A DNA stretch of 64,000 nucleotides from Lachnospiraceae bacterium (GTDB lineage: Bacteria > Bacillota > Clostridia > Lachnospirales > Lachnospiraceae): assembly GCA_015057435.1 (NCBI GenBank), contig SVEJ01000001.1:62001-126000 (forward strand). The letters are read 5' to 3'. Of this stretch, positions 8,031 through 17,252 are shown one piece after another. Position 1 is the first letter of the stretch. Every line of letters begins with the position of its first letter. The translations under genes were made by a program, and so were the position numbers. Below the pieces are notes generated by a model, which had not been told where the DNA came from, did no database searches, and was given only the letters and a program-made list of their open reading frames with translations.

Positions 8031-9974
8031 CTAGCATATCTCAACAGTATCCTTTAGAACATACATGTTGTCATTCGTCTGAAGATAAAACGTATAACAA
8101 TCCTTTTCACATACATCTAGCGGAAATGTAATATAGTATCGTTGATCTGCAAATGTATTCGGGGCTTTTTGGACTGTATTATCCTTATCCAAATGATATG
8201 CATGTTTCGTACCTACCGCATACATATGGCGAATCTCATTATCCGTTTCTTTGACCAAAAGAAGCTTGCTATACAGTAAGCTATCAAAATATTCCGGATC
8301 AGCAGGTTGCGCATTTTTGATAGACTCTTCTATCTCTTTCACGTCCAATGGTGTCGGTAGTATCACATGTCCAACTTCATATGGTGATTGTACATCCAAC
8401 GCTTTTGCCATATCCTCCGCATTGAAATGAATCGGATACGCACTAAAGAAATCTTTCTTTAATGCAAACTTATTGAGCAATTCACCAGTCGTATAGTCCA
8501 TTTCATCTACCATTGCTGAGAAATCTTCAATCTTTGGTTTTAAAAATGCAGACATGGCCCACATGCAATTCTTGTCTTTAACAAATACACCATTCGATCG
8601 AATTTTCGAAAAGAGCCCCAAAGGATATATTTTTTTCAAAATAACAGTTCTTTCCTTTTCATCAATCTCATAAATCATAAGATTCGATTCTTCTGTAGGA
8701 ACAAAATGCTCAACCGGACGACGCATTGCAATATGATTGTCATAAATCAACAATTCTTTCTTGCCGTCAACATCAGATAACACTTCTGCTGCATGCTGCT
8801 GATAAAACCATGCAATTGTATCATCTGTTGGTTTTAACACCTTATCCATCATAGCTGTCGGTTCCCAAAACTTGACATCACCAAGAACCCATTCTAATTG
8901 TTGCGATTCCCATCCAATCTTAACAATGCTATGCACATTTCTAAGTGATAAAATGACTGCATCTTCATCTTGTAAATATTGAATCGAATTAATATGCGCC
9001 CAATCATGTCTGTTAAGATATGTCTTATCAAACAATGGATTCAGATCTAATGTTCTAACGACATCACCTGTCTGTCTGTCAATCTCAATTACTGCATTTT
9101 CCATGCCAAGTTCCGGTGCCAAGGTGCTACTTGCCAAAAGAATATTACCACCCACGCCCTTTTCTGCTGCATAGTGATGGACACCTTTTTCCACCATGTA
9201 GGTCTTGTACACACGTCCCATAAAATCCATTTCATGGAAGATATTAGAATGTGGATTACTAAACGTCGGATTCGCTATTGCTTCTTCCGGAAACAAAAGA
9301 TGTCCGTTAGAAAGCATATGCGTTCCGTATAATTTGACCTTTTTATTGAAATAGAATCGAATATTCCCCCGTTTATCAAACATATAAGACTGTTGCGAAA
9401 AACCACCCGAAACATATATTAAGTCTTCGGAGCATGGCTTTTTGTTCTCCTTCACCACAACACTGTCTAATAATGCAGCAGCCGTAGAAAATGTACTAAT
9501 CTCAATTGTTTTCTTCGTGATATTTCCGTTCGAATCAATAACCTCTAATAAAACTCTATTCTTACTATCAGCATACAATCCAAGAACCGGGATTCTGTGG
9601 TCCTTCTTTGCTTCAGTTATTTCATTGGTTATATTAGGCACATCTTCCTTGTCGAGTATTGTATAGCGAACAGTACACATCTCCTTAGTAGAAAACAATA
9701 CAAGCGCTGTCAAAGGTGCAATTCTATATGGATTAATTAAAATCAATGGTGACGAAACCGTATACTTACCACTAGCCAAGACATCTGAAAACCATTTTTC
9801 TTTTGCTCTTGATTCTAATGCAAGGTTCGTCCACTTCGGTATATCACTCTTAATATGAAAATCCTGTTGTTTCAACTCTTCTTCTATATAAGGTTCTATC
9901 TGCTCGGTTAACCATTGGATGGAATAACCACCATTTTTCATCCTTTTTAATTGATTTTTAATAGTCTCTTTCAT
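8031..9974 (-). CDS. Arylsulfotransferase (ASST) family protein, no signal peptide
   Basis: 647 residues. ASST enzymes move sulfate from a phenolic sulfate ester to another phenol through a sulfohistidine. Family hallmarks seen are His266-His267, NRHDWAHINSI (His323, His327), LSLRNVHSIVKI (Arg345, His348), LEWVLGD, and YQQHAAEVL with His394 in the place of the catalytic histidine. A beta-rich N-terminal domain (about 70-180) precedes the propeller. Known bacterial ASSTs are mostly exported, and one was described from a human gut Eubacterium. This protein begins MKETIKNQLKRMKNGG with no hydrophobic signal, so it may be cytoplasmic. It lies 2 bp after the beta-helix gene and downstream of a TagF-like gene, so a role in decorating a surface polymer is possible but not proven. 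Confidence 0.85.
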   Translation of the reverse strand: MKETIKNQLKRMKNGGYSIQWLTEQIEPYIEEELKQQDFHIKSDIPKWTNLALESRAKEKWFSDVLASGKYTVSSPLILINPYRIAPLTALVLFSTKEMCTVRYTILDKEDVPNITNEITEAKKDHRIPVLGLYADSKNRVLLEVIDSNGNITKKTIEISTFSTAAALLDSVVVKENKKPCSEDLIYVSGGFSQQSYMFDKRGNIRFYFNKKVKLYGTHMLSNGHLLFPEEAIANPTFSNPHSNIFHEMDFMGRVYKTYMVEKGVHHYAAEKGVGGNILLASSTLAPELGMENAVIEIDRQTGDVVRTLDLNPLFDKTYLNRHDWAHINSIQYLQDEDAVILSLRNVHSIVKIGWESQQLEWVLGDVKFWEPTAMMDKVLKPTDDTIAWFYQQHAAEVLSDVDGKKELLIYDNHIAMRRPVEHFVPTEESNLMIYEIDEKERTVILKKIYPLGLFSKIRSNGVFVKDKNCMWAMSAFLKPKIEDFSAMVDEMDYTTGELLNKFALKKDFFSAYPIHFNAEDMAKALDVQSPYEVGHVILPTPLDVKEIEESIKNAQPADPEYFDSLLYSKLLLVKETDNEIRHMYAVGTKHAYHLDKDNTVQKAPNTFADQRYYITFPLDVCEKDCYTFYLQTNDNMYVLKDTVEIC

Positions 9975-9976
9975 AA

Positions 9977-11533
9977 TTATCCCTTAATCTTTCCTCCACC
10001 GGATGCATTTGTCTTTCTTTTCTTACACTTGGTTATCTTGTTCTTCTTGGAGATCATTGTAGATTTACCCGCTACATTTAATCCATAACGACCTGTTTTC
10101 TTAATTGTATTATTCTTAACGGTTGCCTTACATTTTGAATTCAGAAAAATACCGTCCTTAGGACTGTTGTTAATCTTATTCTTCGTAATTGTTGCATCCG
10201 AATCCGTTGTCATGGCAATTCCGCATGCTTCTTTTGTTTTTTTATTAATTTTTTTCTGCGTGAATGTATTATTATTAATCACTGCATTCTTACTTCTGAC
10301 CAATCGGATACAATCACTGTTTCCTTTGCCGGATGCCGAAGCTTTGATATTCATAACAACGCTGTTATTCTCTACTGTACATTTCTTAGTTCCCTGTAAC
10401 CATATTCCGTATCCGGAATTGTTCATCGTAATCGTATTATCACAAATTGTTACTCCATGTAAAGTATAGTCACCCTTTGGAACATCTTTTGTCTTTTTTG
10501 TTAGCTTTTGACCGTACAATGAAATACCATACGCTGTTGTCTTATACTTGCGATCCGTTACCTGAATAATGTTATTCTTAATAACAGAATTGGCATCATT
10601 ATCGATTGTTACTTTTCCGGAAACCGGGGTATAAAAATTATTATTACCTTGCACCATACTACGGAACAAGATTCCGGCACCACAATTCTTAATCACATTC
10701 CCACTAATTTCTGAAGATTGAAAATTCGTTGCGATAATTGCGTATCCTCTAATATCGGTAAATGTGTTATCTATAAACTGAATATTGGTAAAATAAGAAC
10801 CGGCAACCCCACTGTGTATACCAAGTCCTCTCTGCAACTTTTCAAAGGTACAACCTTTGACAGTAACATCTCTACAAGGTGTATCATCTAAAATCGGATA
10901 TTTCGGAAAATGTCTTCCCTCATGCAACACATCCAACTGTAATGCTTCATAATTGCCGGAATTCGTCACATCCTTTTTGTTTGTATAATATCCTGTAAAC
11001 GTACAATCTTCGATTAAGACATTTCGACATCCTGCCATTTCCATATGATGAGAATTATATGCATTACGAAATGTTACATTGCGTATTGTGATATTCGCAC
11101 CATGTCCCATACGAACCATAGATGTAGAACACTTCATCTTAACATTGCCATCTATGCATCCGCCTATGATTGCGATATCATGAATACCATTATATCCTGT
11201 ATACCTGGTATCCTCATATCCGATACGAATCATGGATTTATCCGCATCACGTACAAGGGTACACCCCTCCATCTTAATTGTTGTATAGCTAAAAACTTTT
11301 AACAACGTATCCAATTGATAGGTGCCCTTAGGTAACGTAATTTCATACAAAACATTACCGGATTGATCTTCTAAAGCTCGGTCTAACGACGCCTGAATTG
11401 TTTTTCCTATACTTTTCACACCGTTAAGGTTAACTGTAATCTTTTCGACAGTCTGCGCATTTACCACAAAATCCGTTGGCAACACGAACAACTGTAACAT
11501 CATGATAAGCACTAAAAAACATAGTTTCTTCAT
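9977..11533 (-). CDS. Secreted right-handed parallel beta-helix protein
   Basis: 518 residues from the ATG at 11533, which has AAGGTGA 5 bp upstream and opens directly into a signal peptide (MKKLCFLVLIMML..., cleavage near VVNAQT). A longer frame from a TTG at 11557 is less likely. Residues about 95-500 are a ladder of short repeats rich in Asn, Gly, Ile and Val (for example NNTFTQKK, NNTIKKTG), the pattern of pectate-lyase-like beta-helices and carbohydrate-binding NosD-type proteins. No catalytic triad could be named with confidence. Probable role: binding or cutting a polysaccharide outside the cell. The C-terminus is very basic. It lies between a TagF-like gene (46 bp) and the arylsulfotransferase (2 bp). 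Confidence 0.8.
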   Translation of the reverse strand: MKKLCFLVLIMMLQLFVLPTDFVVNAQTVEKITVNLNGVKSIGKTIQASLDRALEDQSGNVLYEITLPKGTYQLDTLLKVFSYTTIKMEGCTLVRDADKSMIRIGYEDTRYTGYNGIHDIAIIGGCIDGNVKMKCSTSMVRMGHGANITIRNVTFRNAYNSHHMEMAGCRNVLIEDCTFTGYYTNKKDVTNSGNYEALQLDVLHEGRHFPKYPILDDTPCRDVTVKGCTFEKLQRGLGIHSGVAGSYFTNIQFIDNTFTDIRGYAIIATNFQSSEISGNVIKNCGAGILFRSMVQGNNNFYTPVSGKVTIDNDANSVIKNNIIQVTDRKYKTTAYGISLYGQKLTKKTKDVPKGDYTLHGVTICDNTITMNNSGYGIWLQGTKKCTVENNSVVMNIKASASGKGNSDCIRLVRSKNAVINNNTFTQKKINKKTKEACGIAMTTDSDATITKNKINNSPKDGIFLNSKCKATVKNNTIKKTGRYGLNVAGKSTMISKKNKITKCKKRKTNASGGGKIKG

Positions 11534-11579
11534 AATGATCACCTTACCTTTCGTCAAACCGCATGCTTTTAATCTGATA

Positions 11580-12839
11580 CTATTTTTCCATTTTCTTTAA
11601 TTGTTCCCCAAAGACCATATCTTTAATTCGTTCCGTTGCATGTCCATCACATGACTGCATGAACTTTTCTTTGAATGCAACTACTTTTTCTTTCTCAAAA
11701 CGACTTTCTATGTTCTTGATGTAATCAATCATTTCTTCATTTGTCTTGCAAATCGGACCCGGAGCTAATTCAAAATAATCATAGTAGAATCCTCTCCAGT
11801 CAAAATATTCATCTAAGTCATATGCATAGAATATCATCGGCTTTTCAAACAATGAGTATTCAAATACTAACGATGAATAGTCGGAAATACAGATGTCACT
11901 AACACAAATCAATTCATCAATTGTCATAGTATCCGTAAAATCTACGGCAAAATCACTACAACTTTCAGGAATCTCCGGTCTTACCCTTACTAACGGATGA
12001 TGCTTGTAGATTAATACATAATCATCTGAAAGTGTTTGCTGAAACTGTTCTACATCAAAACAATCCGGAGACTTTGCTTTTGCCACTCTTCCACGGAACG
12101 TAGGTGCATACAAAATCACCTTTTTCCCTTTGCTCTGCGGCAATAATTCATACAACTTATCATATGCTTTTTGAATGTATGCATCATCAAAAAATACATC
12201 CGTACGACTGCTACCAACAGCCTTAATGATATTCTCTTCCGGTTTGATATTCATAGCTTCTTCATATGCCCATATTACTTCCGGACTACTTACTGTCACA
12301 TGGGTATAATTCTTGTTAAACGGATACTTTAGCATATTCTTTCGATTCTCACCAAAGATCAAATCCGCTGTACTCATACCAAACTTCTTAAAAGCTCCAC
12401 AACCATGCCAAAGCTGCGTCAATACTGTCTCTTCTCGCAACGGAACAGAGCTTACCACATTCGATGCCTCATTTAAGAACACATACTTGGCAGTAGCGAT
12501 ATCTGCTATCATCTGTTTACAGCGTTCCTTATGTTCCTTACGCGGAATAAATGTTGTTCTCAAAAAATGCTCATGGATATCAAAGTTATAATTCTTTTTT
12601 AAATCATCGTATAATACACGAAAACTATTACTGATCTCCGGCTGTCTTAATTCAATAAATACGACCTTATTCTCATCCACCGGATTCTTTGCATTCTTTT
12701 TATAGACAGAAGGATATAACATCTTCAGGGTATAATACTTGTAGCACTTGTTACGTATCCTTTTGGGAAGTTTTACAATAAAGCAATATACTTTGTACGC
12801 TTTCGTTCGTTTTAATGTCGCTTTGATTCTCCACAACAT
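11580..12839 (-). CDS. CDP-glycerol/ribitol glycero(ribitol)phosphotransferase family protein (TagF/TagB-like)
   Basis: 419 residues. It has the family signature LWHGCGAFKKFG (about 146-157), VKAVGSSRTDVFFDD-type donor-site residues, a late HHP in YKHHPLVRVRP, and DYSSLVFEYSLFEKP (about 318-332). Members add glycerol- or ribitol-phosphate units from CDP-alditols to lipid-linked acceptors in teichoic acid synthesis. It is a paralogue of the proteins at 38712 and 39833. Because tarI/tarJ in this window make CDP-ribitol, a ribitol phosphate donor is plausible. The N-terminus is basic and amphipathic, suggesting membrane association. A separate promoter seems to lie upstream. Confidence 0.85.
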   Translation of the reverse strand: MLWRIKATLKRTKAYKVYCFIVKLPKRIRNKCYKYYTLKMLYPSVYKKNAKNPVDENKVVFIELRQPEISNSFRVLYDDLKKNYNFDIHEHFLRTTFIPRKEHKERCKQMIADIATAKYVFLNEASNVVSSVPLREETVLTQLWHGCGAFKKFGMSTADLIFGENRKNMLKYPFNKNYTHVTVSSPEVIWAYEEAMNIKPEENIIKAVGSSRTDVFFDDAYIQKAYDKLYELLPQSKGKKVILYAPTFRGRVAKAKSPDCFDVEQFQQTLSDDYVLIYKHHPLVRVRPEIPESCSDFAVDFTDTMTIDELICVSDICISDYSSLVFEYSLFEKPMIFYAYDLDEYFDWRGFYYDYFELAPGPICKTNEEMIDYIKNIESRFEKEKVVAFKEKFMQSCDGHATERIKDMVFGEQLKKMEK

Positions 12840-12919
12840 ACTCTATTCTCTCTTTCTTGACATACATTCATTAATATAGTAACTCTTTTTGGTGAAAAAT
12901 ATTTGTAATAACACATAGT

Positions 12920-12928
12920 ATTATATCA
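12920..12928 (-). promoter_or_regulatory. Probable extended -10 promoter for the TagF-like gene operon
   Basis: TGATATAAT (a TGn-TATAAT extended -10) lies 81 bp upstream of the 12839 start, in the 117-bp gap after gtrA. No good -35 is seen at 16-18 bp. The gap holds nothing else recognisable. Confidence 0.5.
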
Positions 12929-12956
12929 TATTCCATACAAAAAGAATATCAACTAC

Positions 12957-13424
12957 TCATTTAAAAATAAACAACTTGCTAAAAAAATAATTCAATAAAA
13001 CAACAACAATACTAACCAGTAATTTTGCAACCATACCTTCTATCCCAAAAATTGTGTATGATAATCCGATACTGACAAGCAAGGGAACTGCTATAATCTC
13101 TATAATTCCCGAAACAATTCTGGCAGAAAGAAACTTCCAAAATTCTGATAGCCAAACACCTGCTTTCCAACTTTTACTTTGGAACACCCATATTTTATTG
13201 ACAAAAAAAGCGAATAAAGCTGCGCATATCCAAGACAACACATTTGCAAAACAGACTGCCAACGAAAACTGCATACCAAACAAATCGACCGAATCCATTT
13301 TTTTCCCTAACAATAATGAAAACAAACCATACGATAACCAACTTACAATTGTTGTCATAACACCCCAAAATAGATATGAAATTATTTCCTTATATTGGCT
13401 TAAGAAAGTATTATTATTTGACAT
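12957..13424 (-). CDS. GtrA family membrane protein
   Basis: 155 residues from the ATG at 13424, preceded by AAAGG; longer frames run back into rfbC. Four membrane segments (about 13-35, 48-75, 92-112, 120-150) and the family ending with FFVNKIWVFQ and NYFFSKLFIF. GtrA-like proteins are thought to help move undecaprenyl-linked sugars across the membrane. It starts 11 bp after rfbC, so it is the last gene of the rhamnose operon and may serve lipid-linked rhamnose or another sugar. Confidence 0.85.
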   Translation of the reverse strand: MSNNNTFLSQYKEIISYLFWGVMTTIVSWLSYGLFSLLLGKKMDSVDLFGMQFSLAVCFANVLSWICAALFAFFVNKIWVFQSKSWKAGVWLSEFWKFLSARIVSGIIEIIAVPLLVSIGLSYTIFGIEGMVAKLLVSIVVVLLNYFFSKLFIFK

Positions 13425-13435
13425 AATTTTAACCT

Positions 13436-14044
13436 TTAAAATTGAAATGTATCCTGTAATCCTGACCACTTCTGATCCTTTTCACTAAGATTCAACATTG
13501 TACCATCATCCAACTGATATGAACTTGCATCCGCGTTTCCCGGATATGTTCCAACTAAATGTGGCCATTCAATACCAATTGCAGGATCGTTCCAAGCAAG
13601 CCCACCTTCATCTCCCGGATGATAAAAGTCCGTACATTTGTAACAAAATTCTGCAATGTCAGAAAGAACTAAAAAGCCATGTGCAAATCCTTCAGGAATA
13701 TAGAACTGTTTCTTATTCTCCTCTGTTAACTCCACGCCAAACCACTTGCCATAACTTACAGAATCCTTACGCAAATCCACAGCCACGTCAAACACAGATC
13801 CTTTCACAACACGAACCAATTTCCCTTGAGGAAATTCTTTTTGAAAATGCAAGCCGCGCAACACACCTTTTACAGAACAAGATTGATTATCTTGTACAAA
13901 TGTCATATTAAGACCAGCTTCTTCCATGTCTCGCTGATTATAAGTCTCCATAAAATATCCTCTCGCATCTCCATGTACAGCAGGTTGTATCACACACAAT
14001 CCTTCAATACCACCAACATTTTTTTCAACTTTAATCTGTCCCAT
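13436..14044 (-). CDS. rfbC: dTDP-4-dehydrorhamnose 3,5-epimerase
   Basis: 202 residues, a cupin enzyme that epimerises dTDP-4-keto-6-deoxyglucose at C3 and C5, third step to dTDP-L-rhamnose. Seen are AVHGDARGYFMETYN (about 23-37), QDNQSCSVKGVLRGLHFQ with the active-site His, VAVDLRKDS, and GFAHGFLVLSDIAEF. Length fits the family. It lies between rfbD and gtrA. Confidence 0.95.
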   Translation of the reverse strand: MGQIKVEKNVGGIEGLCVIQPAVHGDARGYFMETYNQRDMEEAGLNMTFVQDNQSCSVKGVLRGLHFQKEFPQGKLVRVVKGSVFDVAVDLRKDSVSYGKWFGVELTEENKKQFYIPEGFAHGFLVLSDIAEFCYKCTDFYHPGDEGGLAWNDPAIGIEWPHLVGTYPGNADASSYQLDDGTMLNLSEKDQKWSGLQDTFQF

Positions 14045-14111
14045 ACTATTTCTCTCTTTCCATCAAATAACTTTTTATTCATCTTAGAAGCATCGATAAA
14101 GTATCATATTT

Positions 14112-15053
14112 TTAAAATTCAAGTTCTTTTAAATACCTAAACAATGCATCCTGCCATGTAGGAAGTAACTCAAATCCATTCTCTACAAGTTTGCTCTTAT
14201 CCAATCTACTATTAAACGGTCTTGCTGCTTTTGATACACCATATTCCTGTGTTGTAACCGGTGTAACCAACACTTTATCCTCGCTATATTCTTCATAACC
14301 TAATTCCACTGCCTGACGGAATATTTCTTTCGTAAAGTCGTACCAACTAATATAACCACCCTCGTTCGTTGCATGATAATAACCATACTTATCAGTTTGA
14401 ATCATATCAACTAACAAACGTGCTAAGTCATATGTGTATGTTGGTGTTCCTATCTGATCGTTAACAACTCGTAACTGATTATATTTCTTACCTACATTCA
14501 ACATCGTTTTAATAAAGTTGTTTCCATTTACCCCAAACACCCATGCAATACGCACAATAAAGAATTTTTCAAGATTCGCTACGACTGCTTTTTCACCCTG
14601 TAATTTGGTACTTCCATATACACTAAGTGGCTTGTAATCTTTGCAATCCGGTTTCCATGGTTCTTCACCCTGCCCATCAAACACATAGTCTGTGGAAATA
14701 TACATCATCGGAATATCTAGTGTTGCGCAAACCTTTGCAACATTTCTTGTTCCACCAAAATTAATAGCTTTAACCTTTGCCTGGTTTTCCTCGTCCTCCG
14801 CAGCATCAACAGCAGTCCATGCTGCACAATGAATCACCGCATCTGGTTGCTCAAATATAATTCTTGCCTCAACAGACTCCCCGTCAGTTAAGTCCATAGG
14901 TACGTATTTCATAGTAGTAACTGCAGTTCCGTCTTGCACACCTGCGTAAGAATCCGCAATATCACTACCGATTCCTTCTATTCCTCTTTTTGACAATTCG
15001 TTCATAACATCATGACCTAATTGTCCTGCCACACCTGTCACTAAAACTTTCAT
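14112..15053 (-). CDS. rfbD: dTDP-4-dehydrorhamnose reductase
   Basis: 313 residues, an NADPH-dependent short-chain dehydrogenase that makes dTDP-L-rhamnose. The Rossmann motif GVAGQLGHD is at 7-15; CAAWTAVDAAE and the catalytic YISTDYVFDG plus YGSTKLQGE (Tyr/Lys pair) follow. The late RPFNSRLDKSKL block is typical. It is slightly longer than the common 285-300 residues. Gaps of 67 and 98 bp flank it, the second holding a 12-bp inverted repeat. Confidence 0.95.
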   Translation of the reverse strand: MKVLVTGVAGQLGHDVMNELSKRGIEGIGSDIADSYAGVQDGTAVTTMKYVPMDLTDGESVEARIIFEQPDAVIHCAAWTAVDAAEDEENQAKVKAINFGGTRNVAKVCATLDIPMMYISTDYVFDGQGEEPWKPDCKDYKPLSVYGSTKLQGEKAVVANLEKFFIVRIAWVFGVNGNNFIKTMLNVGKKYNQLRVVNDQIGTPTYTYDLARLLVDMIQTDKYGYYHATNEGGYISWYDFTKEIFRQAVELGYEEYSEDKVLVTPVTTQEYGVSKAARPFNSRLDKSKLVENGFELLPTWQDALFRYLKELEF

Positions 15054-15079
15054 AGCTATTAGACACCTTTCTCATTTCA

Positions 15080-15115
15080 ACAAAGTCAGCATAGTTTGTA
15101 CTCTGCTGACTTTGT
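15080..15115. repeat. Perfect 12-bp inverted repeat between rfbB and rfbD
   Basis: Arms ACAAAGTCAGCA (15080-15091) and TGCTGACTTTGT (15104-15115) with a 12-nt loop. On the minus strand, in the direction of the genes, the tail is TGAAATGAG, so it is a poor terminator; on plus the tail is CCTTTTTC. It may be a partial attenuator, an RNA stability hairpin, or a terminator of antisense RNA. Confidence 0.6.
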
Positions 15116-15151
15116 CCTTTTTCTAATTCAAACTATTGCACATTCATTCTA

Positions 15152-16171
15152 TTAGCGGTCACCATACATTTTTTCATAGTAATTCTGGTACTCGCCAGAA
15201 ATGATTGTTTCCCACCATTCTTTATTATCAAGATACCACTGAATTGTCTTCTTAATACCGTCTGCAAACATAGTCTCCGGTAACCAACCAAGCTCATTAT
15301 GGATCTTTGTTGGGTCAATTGCATAACGCATATCATGGCCTTTACGATCTGTTACATATGTGATCAAGTCTTCTGACTTACCTAATTCTTTACAGATAAT
15401 CTTAACAATATCAATATTCTTCATCTCGTTGTGTCCACCAATGTTATATACTTCACCAACACGACCTTTGTGAATAATCAAATCAATTGCTTTGCAATGA
15501 TCTTCCACATATAACCAATCACGAACATTCTCACCCTTGCCATATACTGGAAGTGGCTTATCATTTAATGCATTCGCAATCATTAATGGAATCAACTTCT
15601 CAGGGAAGTGATACGGACCATAGTTATTAGAACAACGACTAATTGTAACAGGAAGTCCGTATGTTCTGTGATATGCCAATACAAGAAGGTCTGCTCCAGC
15701 TTTAGAGGAACTATATGGACTACTTGTATGAATTGGAGTTTCCTCTGTAAAGAAAAGGTCCGGTCTGTCAAGTGGCAAATCACCATATACCTCATCAGTA
15801 GATACCTGATGGTAACGCTCAATACCATATTTACGACAAGCATCCATTAATACTGCTGTTCCTTTAATATTCGTATCTAAAAATACTTCCGGATTCTCAA
15901 TGGAACGATCCACATGGCTTTCTGCTGCAAAGTTAACAACCATATTCGGCTTTTCTTCCTCAAATAACTTATATACGGCCTCTCTATCTGTAATACTTTC
16001 TTTCACAAAACGAAAATTCGGATTATCCATTACAGGTGCAAGTGTTGATAAATTACCTGCATAGGTTAAACAATCTAAACAAACAATTCGATAATCCGGA
16101 TATTTATCTAACATATGAAAAACAAAGTTACTTCCTATAAATCCTGCTCCACCAGTTACAATAATTGTCAT
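15152..16171 (-). CDS. rfbB: dTDP-glucose 4,6-dehydratase
   Basis: 339 residues, an extended short-chain dehydrogenase forming dTDP-4-keto-6-deoxyglucose. Seen are the NAD-binding TGGAGFIGSNF (6-16), the catalytic STDEVYGDL, and the Tyr-Lys pair in YSSSKAGADLL; RCSNNYGPYHFPEKLIPL is diagnostic. Full length. Follows rfbA by 76 bp. Confidence 0.97.
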   Translation of the reverse strand: MTIIVTGGAGFIGSNFVFHMLDKYPDYRIVCLDCLTYAGNLSTLAPVMDNPNFRFVKESITDREAVYKLFEEEKPNMVVNFAAESHVDRSIENPEVFLDTNIKGTAVLMDACRKYGIERYHQVSTDEVYGDLPLDRPDLFFTEETPIHTSSPYSSSKAGADLLVLAYHRTYGLPVTISRCSNNYGPYHFPEKLIPLMIANALNDKPLPVYGKGENVRDWLYVEDHCKAIDLIIHKGRVGEVYNIGGHNEMKNIDIVKIICKELGKSEDLITYVTDRKGHDMRYAIDPTKIHNELGWLPETMFADGIKKTIQWYLDNKEWWETIISGEYQNYYEKMYGDR

Positions 16172-16247
16172 AATCTTATTCTCCTCTTTTCTATATTTCT
16201 TTATGTTTCAATATTTTTTTGTAAAATGTCACATCCAAATATATCTT

Positions 16248-17144
16248 CTAGTTCAATACATCAATGTATTTGCCATCTAAAACATCTTTTAGATATTGCC
16301 CATACTGATTTTTCTTTAGCAACTCATATACTTCTAACACATCTTCTTTCGTAATCCAACCATTCAAATATGCAATTTCTTCGAGACACGCTATCTTACG
16401 ATGTTGATGTGTTTCAATTGTCTTTACAAAATTGGTTGCTTCCACAAGACTTTCATGTGTTCCTGTATCTAACCATGTAAATCCTTGACCTAACAACTCC
16501 ACATTCAACTCGTTATTCTCTAGATAAATACGATTCAAATCAGTAATTTCCAATTCCCCTCGTGCACTTGGTTTTAGATTCTTTGCATACTCTACAACTT
16601 TCTTATCGTAAAAATAAAGACCTGTCACACAATAATTACTCTTTGGTTTCTCAGGTTTTTCTTCTATTGAAATCGCTTTTCCTTCTGAATCAAATTCCAC
16701 AATGCCAAAACGTTCCGGATCATCCACGTAGTATCCAAATACTGTAGCACCTTTTCCATTTTCTGCATTTTCCACAGCAGCTTTCAATCGTTTCTTTAAT
16801 CCGTGACCAGCAAATATGTTATCACCCAATACCATTGCAACTGTATCATCTCCAATAAAATCTGCACCTATAATAAATGCCTGTGCTAGTCCATCCGGAC
16901 TTGGTTGTACTGCATATGTTAATTCTACACCAAACTGATGACCGTCTCCAAGAAGTTCCCTAAAACGTGGTGTATCTTGTGGTGTTGATATAATCAAAAT
17001 CTCTCGAATACCTGCATTCATTAATACAGAAAGTGGATAATAAATCATCGGTTTGTCATAAATTGGTAATAGTTGTTTCGATGTAACTCTTGTTAATGGG
17101 TAAAGACGTGTACCTGAACCACCTGCTAAAATAATTCCTTTCAT
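16248..17144 (-). CDS. rfbA: Glucose-1-phosphate thymidylyltransferase
   Basis: 298 residues. It couples dTTP and glucose-1-phosphate to dTDP-glucose, the entry to the rhamnose pathway. The signature [13 protein letters not shown] is at 6-18, followed by [17 protein letters not shown], the metal-binding VLGDNIFAG, and [11 protein letters not shown]. Usual length. AGGAGG lies before the ATG. It leads the rfbA-B-D-C-gtrA operon. Confidence 0.97.
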   Translation of the reverse strand: MKGIILAGGSGTRLYPLTRVTSKQLLPIYDKPMIYYPLSVLMNAGIREILIISTPQDTPRFRELLGDGHQFGVELTYAVQPSPDGLAQAFIIGADFIGDDTVAMVLGDNIFAGHGLKKRLKAAVENAENGKGATVFGYYVDDPERFGIVEFDSEGKAISIEEKPEKPKSNYCVTGLYFYDKKVVEYAKNLKPSARGELEITDLNRIYLENNELNVELLGQGFTWLDTGTHESLVEATNFVKTIETHQHRKIACLEEIAYLNGWITKEDVLEVYELLKKNQYGQYLKDVLDGKYIDVLN

Positions 17145-17221
17145 GCGATTTTCCTCCTATCATCTCTAATACTAATTCTTTCCAACTAGTATATCATATA
17201 TGTTACTAAATTGCATTATAA

Positions 17222-17242
17222 AAGGTGACGTTGCGTCACCTT
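17222..17242 (-). terminator. Hairpin terminator after the acyltransferase gene
   Basis: A 9-bp perfect stem AAGGTGACG/CGTCACCTT with a TTG loop, 11 bp beyond the 17253 stop. The minus-strand tail is TTTTAT, modest; the plus-strand tail is longer. A TGATATACT extended -10 for rfbA follows near 17180, but its -35 is poor. Confidence 0.65.
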
Positions 17243-17252
17243 CAAGTGTTTT

